64,000 bases of DNA from Solenopsis invicta (Eukaryota > Arthropoda > Insecta > Hymenoptera > Formicidae): NCBI RefSeq assembly GCF_016802725.1, contig NC_052669.1:23155770-23219769 (forward strand), written 5' to 3'. How positions within the stretch are numbered: the stretch's first letter is position 1; the number at the start of each line of letters is the position of its first letter. A program made the position numbers and the translations under genes. The notes under the pieces were generated by a model that worked only from the letters and a program-made list of their open reading frames with translations, did not search any database and had not been told where the DNA came from. Below, in pieces: positions 52,801 through 63,943 of this stretch.

Positions 52801-55800
52801 AAGATGACCTCCAAAAGACTATCCAAAGCCAAACTAATAACTTCATCTTATATCTTCCTTCAAATTTTGGATGTCAATAGTTTCAAGAAATTCCTCGGTA
52901 AACGCACTTTACGTTAAAGAACCGAAAAATCAAAGAAAGTGCGCTTGGTGAGGAACATCCTGTACAGTCATATTGATTCGAAGGTATCGATCGCTTCGGA
53001 AATAAAAGCCAAGACATATCCGTGGCTCTGACATCATTCGGTTTACCAACGTGCACACGTATTGGACCGACCCGATAAAAACGGATCGTTTTTTTTTCTT
53101 TCCTTTCAAACTCTTATTGATTCTTTAAAACAAAGAAGTGTTAAGCTTTAAGTTATCGACAAAAAATATGAATAAATTTTAAATTTGCACCTTAATATCA
53201 AAACTATTTAAACGATCGAATTTTCAACTTAATCGGATCGATTGAAGAGAACTATTATTCGAATTGACCGCCGAGTATTTCTATTTCGAGCAATTCAAAC
53301 AGTTTAGTCACATGATTTGTTCGAGTCTTTTATCTAAACTTTCAAACGAGTGTGCTATGCCTGAAAACACTTCCGATTTTGCTGTAGAATATATAGAGTG
53401 TTCCAAATTTTGTGTGACAAACAGTTAACGATAAACTGTTGAAATTATTTCCAGATGAAGATATTACCACAATTTCGAGACTATATAACAATTTTTAAAT
53501 AAAAAGGGTTTAAAGTTGACCAATGAAGTGAATGAAGTAGCTCAAAATTTGTACTGTCAGACACGATCGTCACAGTACACAGTATTTCAATTGTCAAAGA
53601 TTAACGGATTTCTAAATCGCTTTAACTTGAATATAGCCTTGCGCTTTTTTTTCTCCAGTCTTCACATAATATAAAAACTCGATCAAATATTGAGAATAAA
53701 TTTATGATTAATATACAAGTGTTCTTTTGATTTTTTTTTTTTTTAATATGACGTCACACTAACGAAAATGTCATTGGCTACTATACTTAAATAATAAATT
53801 GTCGTTTTTATATCGTGAATTTTTTTTTCATTATTTATTATTTTGAAAATGGCAGCGTCAAAAATACCCGTGTTAAAAAGATACATACAAATGAAAAACC
53901 GCGTGACTCCCACCCACTTTTTAAAACTGGAAAACCTTTTACATGATTTTGCGATGTTCGAAATGCAACAGCGGATGCCACTCAGCAAACATCCGACTTG
54001 AATTCACTCGTCATTCATGTTATACCGCTGATCGAACAAGCTACATCTACGAGACTTATTATGAGTTCTCTGGCCACTGTATAAATAACTGTGCGTAACA
54101 TGACTTTCTTTTGTGATTCTTATAAATTCGGATGATTTCAAAATATTCTAAAATGCAGGATAAATTATTTTTTTTCAACTAAATTAAGTTAAAGTTAATA
54201 GTTTATAAAATTATTATTATAGTTACGTTAAAAGTTGCGTGAAGATTCAAATCAACTTAAATTAAAAGTCAATTTTGAAAAGCTTATATATATATATATA
54301 TATATTTATATAATTTATTTATATTAAAATTTCAATAAATAAATAATCTAACTGAACTTTAAGAAGCAGGCTAGTTCTTAAAATGTCTTGAAATGTAAAT
54401 AATAAAAAAATAAAAATATAGAATTTTCAATATTAATCCAAATATTTGGCATTTGTGCGTTTCTTAAATTCAGGTTATTGACAAAAGTGCGTTCATTAAA
54501 AGATTTCCTTATTTGAGTTTCTGATATAGAAAAAGGAAAGTTCAATAGTTTTCAATTTATTGTTAGTTCCACTAGAAATATTCTCACATGTGAGTTTATT
54601 TAATCGTTAAGATAAACAAAATAATAATCTTTACCGAGATGTCTGGCGAGAAAAAGTTATTTGCATTAGAAAGTAATAAAAATTGATTCTCAATTTTTCA
54701 AAAATTCTTATAGAAATACCGTTTCATTATATATAACAATAATTATAATAATTTATATTATATATGTGCATGCATAATAATAAACAGTCTCAGAAACATA
54801 AAGGTACTAAATATTACATGAACTAATTACAATATGTGTAAAAACACGAAAAAATTAAAAAAAATTTCGTAAGACATTATGCATCACAAAGAGTTAATCA
54901 ATGTAAAATAATGATATTATAAATCATTCATCAAATTAATGAGATAAGCCTTAATTAAATATTTACTAAAGATTTTACTTGTTTCCATTACAGCTATCAA
55001 TTTCAGCGAAGTTAATATAGAAATTTTAATAAGCGATATAAAAAATGAATAATCGAAAATACCTAAATGTCTCTTTTAAGTTTGATGTTATAAGAAAATG
55101 TGTAAACTTTTAAATAAGTTCAATATTTGTCATATATATTCTACCACATCTGATATAAATAGGATAAAATCAGTTTATATTTTAATGATCGTTTTTTATC
55201 CTATAATATGATATTAAAATTTCAGACTTATTTTCAAGTGATACTATAGCATATAATGTATATATAAATCTATCTTAATATCTTGCAATATGCAGAAAAT
55301 GAAAATTTGTAGTTTGATTACGAGGAAAGAAATATTAATAACCGTGATAATAAAGAAAAAAAAAAACTTTAAAGGAATATTATCTTTATCATGGTCATCG
55401 CTTGGAATTATTTAAACTGAATTAAAAGATACAATATTTTAAAAAAATCTTAAGACGATATTTGATTGTGAAATAGATATTGCATTTAATGAGTCAATTT
55501 TTAGCGAATAAGCAAGAGAGAAAGAGAGAGTTTGCTTTTTATAAAAGTCTTTAAAAATTTAGTCACCGATGCTGCCATTAAACTTTCCAGGAATCTGTGG
55601 GCGAGTGATTTCCGTATTAATCCACATATCCACATGTATTTCATTTTAATCGCGCAAATCATTTAGCACAATACTTAATGAATATTCGAGTTAGAACATA
55701 AAACAAATAAACGAAGAAAAGAGGAATGAGAGCGGCGCAGCGCGGTGAGAAATGAGAACGGCAACGGCGTAATCGAGCTTTCGACCGGGCTAAAGGGAGA

Positions 55801-58800
55801 GCGGCCGTTTCAAAAGCGCCCCGGGAGCGTGGGTGTTTCGTACCGTCGAAGCGACGCAATAGCCATCCGCGGAATTGAACGTTTAATGTCATACTGAAGG
55901 CCTTCCGAAAGACGGCTTCGTACACACACCTTCGTGCACGACAGAAGGAGACGAGATGAGTGAGCGGCACTGGCCGGAGTTTGCGCTCTTCGCGTATGTT
56001 CATCATGGAAAAGCGACGGAAGAGGAGACGAGGGACGAGGGACGAGAAACGAGGGGCCAGGGGCGAGGGACGAGGCAGGAAAAGAGGAACGCTGCCAAAA
56101 GTCCGCGGCATCGCGGACCTGCGTGTCATGCGGACGGATGGGTAGCCTCGAGTAGCCTGCCTGGTCCAGGCATTCGGTCGAATGCCATTTTTAACAGTAC
56201 AGTAATAGTCGTGAATAGTGAGGTGCTTTTTATCGATATGATAGCGCAAGGGAGAACGTTTTAAAATTCACGCGCGGCGCAACAAGTTAACTACATCGCA
56301 AAAATATCTTAACTTTGTTTTTTTTACTTGTACTCTAACTTCGATACAATTAAGTAATGAGTTCTCAATCCTGTGTTTAAATTAGATTCGATATCTATAG
56401 AATTCTTAATTTAAATTTTTTGGACAATAAGAAGGAGCAAAGAGATATTCACGAAAATCTCACAAACACGGTAGAATATGGATAAGAATGCCCAACGTTA
56501 AAACTAAAGTAATTACCTGCATTCTAAGAGAAAAACATCGAAACATCAGCAAGAATATCACACAAGCGGGATTTATAATTTTTAAAATTGGTTCAAAGTT
56601 TGATATACCTGAAGTTGTTAATAAACACAATCACCAAATGATTCACACAGAAAAAAATTATATATAAATGTTATGCCTCAACAGATGTATGCAAAGTTGG
56701 AATCTGTGACGAAAAATAAGTTACAAGTTCCATAAAACTCTAAACGAGACAATAATGTTTACATGAGCAATATACAGAGTTGTTTAGGTAACAATCTTGG
56801 ATCCTGAATTTGTACATATAGTGTCCTATCAACTAGCATAACGCATTATTTTTAATACAACAATAAATAATATTAAAAACATTTTAAAGTTTAGTTAATT
56901 AGAACATCTGCACATCAAAATATTCAATATTTCATTAGAAAATCAACAAAGATATTTAGAAACTTCAATTAAGTTTAAAGGGATCATTTTGAACATTCTT
57001 CTTTTGAGGATAAAAGTCTGTGAAGACGTTACACGGTTTATAAAAAGAATTATGAACTGATTAAATATTTGTAAACAAGATCCAACAGGATAACCATTTG
57101 TATGCATAATTTTAATTCTAGAAAAAGATTTCTAAATCTGTAAAAGTAATACGTACAAAAAGTTGTCACAAAATGATTGCGTTTAATGGATAAAATAAGA
57201 CAATTTTAGGAATCCGTTAATTCAGAATGTTAAAAATCCATGTAAATATGGATTACAAAACGTGAAAAAAATAAATTATTTTGACGTATAAAAAGAAAAA
57301 AAATTACACGTAACACTACGCAAATTTTAAAGATCTTATTTACCATTCAAATGTTCATAATTTTTTAATAATATTATAAATATTTTTTGCGATAAAACTA
57401 CTCACTTTGTTTTAGATAAATTCGGATCACTGGTTTTCCTCTTTTCCCTCAACTGCCGCTGTAATTGAAAAAATGCAACTTTAAATTCAAATTAATTGAT
57501 ATTAAAATTATATTAGTATTTATCTTTTTGCCATCGAAAAACATAATAACATATGATGTCCGAATAATTCACTTACTATCGGTTTATAGATTTTGAAATA
57601 TCAAGAAACATTTTAAAAAATGTGCAGAAAATATTCTGTTTATAATTTTGATTTTAATAATTATATAATAAAAACTATCTGCCGAAGAAGAAAATATTTT
57701 GAGAAATTATAAAATTAGCCATTGTAAGAATAAAAGTATCTAAATCTACATAGTTCATAAAAAATAAATATTTAATTTTACAGTTAAATTTAACGAACAA
57801 ATCGTTTATAAATAAAATTCGACATATTATAATTATGCGTGGTTTCTTTAAGGCTCCTGAATAGTCGCGGCCATATTAAAACATAACATCACAAGTGAGA
57901 AATCACACGGAAAAGTTTCTTACGTGTCATTTGTAAATAAAGAGAATGTGGATAAAACAAAATAATGAAATCGCTTTAAAACACTTATAAAAATAAGTCT
58001 CAACTATTCTTTTCTCCCTTAAAAGCTTGCAAATAGTCATAAAAAGTACCTGAAGTAAAGTTTATTCCGACCGGAAAACACACGGTTAAACTAAAGTCAT
58101 TTGTAAATAAAGAGAATTTGGATAAAACAAAATACTTAATAAAATCACTTTAACACACTTGTAAAAATAAGCCTCAACTCTCCTTTAACTCCATGACAGT
58201 CAGTAAATAGTTGTAAAAGGCACGTGAAGTGAAGCCTATTCAGGCAGGAAAACACACAAACAGCTGTTAAAAAGAGTGAAAAATATAAAATTCAAAAATA
58301 ACTTTACTTGCAATCTACGAATTTGATAAATACAAGTCATATTTTCACAATGAAATTCATAATAACAAAGTGACATGCAAGAAAAAATTGTCAACATGTT
58401 ACGTTTCACGCCTATAGTTCTCATTGTTTCCGCGATATTATATATCCGTTAATGAAGAGATTCCAACCAATTACACAAGAGCCTTAAGAAAATAAATTTA
58501 TAATCACTGTAGTATTTATTTATTAAACAAGTTTTATTATTGAGTATCTGTCTACAAACAGTCTATTTACCTTATGATGTATCCGCTCCTTGTAACTTTC
58601 AGACCTGTTGATGTTTGACGTCTTTGGCTTACTGGAAATATTTTGCTGGACCCTAAGTAATCGTAATTAATAAAGCGTAAATTAATTTCCACGACGCAAA
58701 AAAACTGTTTGTATAAAACAATAAATATTATCGCATAACAAAATGACCTGGAGACCCAGCAATTAATAATATTTGATGCTAAAACTTAAAAAAAAAAATT

Positions 58801-59096
58801 GAATCTCTAAAATGCAAAATACTAAAAAAAATTCAGACATAGAGAAATTTGAACGAGTTCATCAATTCCATTCAATATAAATACATACAGCATTAAAAAT
58901 AAATTTAAATAATAAAAAATTGCATTGTCACATATAAATTGTACAATGTAATACATATTTAAAGATAAAATATATATAATATACTTTTCTACAAGAAAAA
59001 GGTTCTGCATACTCTTGACCTTTTTTTCAAATTATAATTCAAATTAAAGTATGTGTATGTGTATGTGTAACTATAAATAAATAAATAAATAAATAA

Positions 59097-59139
<43 letters not shown>

Positions 59140-60093
59140 TGCTAAAAGGGCCAATGTCTAAAACTGCCAAATTCAAGTTATATACATTAATGAACTTTAA
59201 ATAAGTTTAGAGTTCATTAATGTATATAACTTAAATTTGGCAATTTTGGACATTGGCCCTTTTAGTATCAAGATACACATATATACAGAGTGTATAAAAA
59301 GTGTGGAAACCCCTAAATATGTTCATCCTTGCATTTTACAAGAAAATGTTTCAGGCAAAAGTTGTAAGGTTTCAGAAGATCTATTTATTGATCTTATCAG
59401 TTTGATCCTGGATGGCGTTGTCAAACTCAGATCTAGGTCACATCGATTTTTTTAAATAGAATATACTATTTTTGATTTCAAAATCTAATAGCTGGTGTCA
59501 AGACATTTCCAAAATCCCACAAGAAAGTTTATTTTCGTTGAGTACTTTCTGAGTTGTGAGGCTTGAAAGCTACAATATACTGTAAACTTTCTTGTAGAGT
59601 TTTGGAAAGCTCTTGAAATCGACTACAAGAAAATGCAATAAAAGATATAATGTTAGAGTATCGGTAATTCTCTAATTAAAGGATATCGGTACCTAACATT
59701 CTATATTTTTTATTGCATTTTCTTGTAGTCTATTTCGAGAGCTTTCCAAAACACTATAAATAAATTAATTTTTGTTAAGTATTTTCCGAGTTACGACGTT
59801 TGAAAGTTACAGTACACTGTAGCCTCACAACTCGGAAAGTACTCAACGGAAATAAACTTTCTTGTAGAGTTTTGGAAAGGTCTTGACACCAGCTATTAGA
59901 TTCTGGAATTAAAAATAGGGTGTTCCATTTAAAAAAGTTAATATAATTTTGATGTGACCTTGACGCCATCCGAGGTCAAACAGATAAGATCAGTAAATAG
60001 ATCTTTTGAAACCCTACAACTTTTGTTTGAAACATTTTCTTGTAAAATGCAAGGGAACGGAAATATTTAGGGGTTTCTACACTTTTTATGCAC

Positions 60094-60135
<42 letters not shown>

Positions 60136-63100
60136 AAATAAATTTAAAAATAAATTTAACTCCTTAAAAATTAAAATTTACAAAATAATATATAATAAAA
60201 TTTACAAATAATATAATAAAATATAAATAACAACTAGGAATAGAATCGATAACTTTCCTATATGAAAAAATATTTGAAAACATAAATAACTTTAAAACTT
60301 TAATCAAAAATACAAAAATAAATAAATACACATTATTATAATTTATACAAAACTAAATATGAATAGAAATAATACAGGATGCTCATTAATGGTTGTATGC
60401 ACCTTTTATCATAAGAGCGTGCCTTACTATGACTTACCAACTGCACTTCATGTAATTTATATGGAGTGAAGTCGTATGTCACCTCTTATGGTAAAGAGTG
60501 TATACAACCATTAATGAACACTCTATATATATTATTGTTTAGATACGTACATTTCGGAGATGTCTTCTCGTGACGAAGGATTGTCCATGTTATCAGTATG
60601 CTCATTGGTTCCTCCCAAATTAGAAATCCGCATTCTCTCGCAACTGTTACGAATGTTTCCCGCCAAGCTACTCGCACGATGTTCACCTAAAAATACAAGT
60701 GTATCAATAGATCAAAAAACAAAATAATTTACATGGTTTTATTTAATAATCTTAGTACTTGTTTTATACAATTTACAGATAATTAAAACAACCATTAATT
60801 GTAATAATTAATCTATTGATTGCTGTCGACGTTTCTAGGCGCTCAGCTTTTGTACTATTTTTTGCGTAGTATAGCAATCTACATCAACTTAGATTTTCGG
60901 CTGATTAGCATATACTAACAATCGGCGTAACGCAGGAAAATAGCGAAACGCAGTGTTTTATTTCTGTTGTGTGTGTGTGCGCGTACGCGCACGCACGTGT
61001 GATCGTAGTTTAAAAGACTAATAATCGATTTTAAAGAAAATATTAAGTTTAAGATTTTTTTAAATTAGAAAATTTGTTTTTAGATAAAATAACATTAAAA
61101 TTAATAAAAACGTACAAACAACAATAGTTTAGCAATTTCATGTTAGAAACAATACACAAAACTTGAAGCCGCTCAAAAAAACATTATCAAAAATAAAATC
61201 CAATACTTTTACTTTATAAACAAGGAATTTATAGTTTAAAAACATGTTAAGAATGTATTAATTTCAATAGAAAATGTTTCAAGTAAATATAATATGCATA
61301 ATTAAAATATCTTTACTTTAAAAATCTGAAATTTTGGCTCTACCAACGCAATGTATTTAAATAAACCTATTTTATTTTTATTTAATTTTTATTAAAATTT
61401 CACAAACACGTTAAAAAAGTAACAGGTAAAAATAATTAACAAAAAGTAGAAAATGGGGACTCACCATTTTCTCCATCTGTCAATACACCGCAATCTTCTT
61501 CACTTTTTCTTATTTTATCGACTGCAAAAGTGCAAAATAATTATATCAAATATGTTAAGATTTATTGAGCAAACTCTTCATTAAAATTAAACAATTTTCT
61601 TTTACGAAAGTTTTCAATTGTTGCAGGCAAATTATAATTTGGTTTTTATAACAATAGATAACAGTTAAAATTAATTCATTATTAATTTTAATTTTCATAA
61701 CAAAATTTGCTCTCTAAATATTGAAGTTTTTAATATGCCTAATTTTTAATAAAATACAATTTTTTCCAAAATGTCACATAATTATAGCATGTTAATATAC
61801 ACTATGCACATTAAAATATCTTTTTTACAAATTTTAATCTTGAAATTTTTATATATTGTAATATACTAAAATAATACTGTAAAATTATATTTATTTGAAT
61901 TGTATGTTTAATGTTGAAAAATTATCACAAATGATTACTTTTCTTAGAAGAAAATTGATTAAAAATTATTTTTTAATATAAATAATTACAAATAATTTAA
62001 TAACTTTTTAATAAACACTTTTTCGTGTTATTCGTGAACTGATATTATAATTTAATATGTATTGCCTTCTATCTTTATTCTTAAGGATGTCCTGACTATA
62101 CAATCCCTGGCTAGACAAAAGTTATTTAAATTTGAAATTGACAAAATTCTACATTTTTATAACTTAAGACGTGCACCATATGTGCTTGTATAATGTATAG
62201 GACTTGAAGAATGCCGGTTAACATGCTATTTGGCACTACAAATAAATATATATTTTACAAATAAATATATATTTGTACATTTTGTAATTTTTCCGATCGT
62301 CGGCAAAAAACTTTTGAATGGGAAAATTACTAGAAATCAACTGTAAGAGATGAAAGAACTAGACGCATATTGATAATATTTAATGCAATTTAATGTGTAT
62401 TAGATATCGAATGGTACTTAAAAATCCATAAGATACTTAAATAAATATCATTAACATAATATTTACCCTTTAGCACTTTATACAAGACAAAATAGAATGT
62501 GGTTAGGTAATGTAATTGTGTAGCCCATTCGGAAATTTGACATTTACTGAAATTTCGCGTTATTTTATTATTGATATCTTAATAACCAGTTAGTAAATCG
62601 ATATAAACTTTTTTTAGAAATATTGCTCAATATTTTATTTATTCATAAACAAAATTTCAGAATATTGGCAATGTTGCTTCTTTTCGTTGATATAAGTATA
62701 CTGCTACACCATAAGAATACATGCAAAATTTAAAATTGAATAACTCATGAACCAGTTAGAGGATTGATTTCAAATTTTAAACATGTGTTCAAATAAAAAT
62801 GAACAATTTATAAAATTTTAAAGGTATTGTCAATGTTAGACGTTACCGCCAGTACATTCTTAATCATTTTCAACTAACAAGTTATAATAAACTAAAGCTA
62901 CTAAAAGCTATATAATTAAAAAACTAATTGTTTATATCTGTCTTGTTGTTAATGTTTAACTAAAAAATAATACAATTTATTTAAAATGTCGAAAGCTAAA
63001 CTTACGATGCGATATATGATTTTGGGAATGATGATGATGATGAGATGGAGGCTTCCTTTCTGGTCGAATGCGCTCCATCAATTTACTAATCCTATCATTG

Positions 63101-63903
63101 GCCTTTTCCTTTTTTGGCATTAAAGGGCCAGGACAATTTTCCTCTATCACACGAACACACTGTCGATGTACACTGAGAGAACAATCTGTTAATCAATTAG
63201 TAAACAATGTAACTTTGTAATCCTTGGCTACGTTCAGCAAAAAAATCAGCTTTGTAAGCACTTAATAATTCTTTAATACGATTTGTATACTTAAATTTAG
63301 CGAAAAATTAAAGAATATTTAGAATCACTAAGCACTTATTAAATTACTTTTTCTGCAGTATGCAGGTATTATATGTATATGTTGTTGCAAAATTACATAA
63401 GTTGTAAACTTACATTACACAGAGTATCCAGAAAATCGCACACAGAACTTCGAGAAGTAATTGAGGATTCAAAAAAAAAAAGAAAAAAGTTATATAAACA
63501 TAGGTCCAGAAAAAAATCGTTTCCAAGTTACAGCTACTTTTATGTTAAAAAAAAAATAATAATTTATTTTATTTAAAAATCGTAATTTATCGCCAAAATA
63601 GTTTAAAATAAAGTTATGTCTGTTAAAAAACGATGAAATAAATTATGATTAATTATAAAAAATAAATAGTAATTTTTTAAACATAAAATTGGTTATAATT
63701 CGAAAACGACTTATTTCCGGACTTATGTTTATATTTAACTTTTATCCCTGCTTTTTAGGTCTCAAATTATTTACCGATGTACTGCGAGTGATTTTCCGGA
63801 TATCCTGTATGTATATGATACAATAAAATCAAGTTATGTAATACAAATAAATCAAAGTTATGTACGCATGCGCACAACTTTTATTTCTTGTATCATATGA
63901 TTT

Positions 63904-63943
<40 letters not shown>

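Larger units (their letters stand above)
51626..57405. other. Large RhoGEF2 intron (about 5.8 kb)
   Basis: Mostly AT-rich. It holds a MITE (52530), a small hairpin (52893-52953) and an isolated GC-rich island (55719-56275), each listed separately. No coding exon could be supported inside it, though one between 51.6 and 57.4 kb would help explain the phase problem at 51.6 kb. Confidence 0.55.

Noticed and set aside
53388..53425. Possible single mariner-type end ('atagagtgttccaaattttg')
   Set aside because: No matching inverted end was found in the following few hundred bases.
55659..56249. 196-codon minus-strand frame in the GC-rich island
   Set aside because: Arg/Ser/Pro-rich translation of CpG-rich DNA with no recognisable domain; chance openness is likely. 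Kept only as part of the island.
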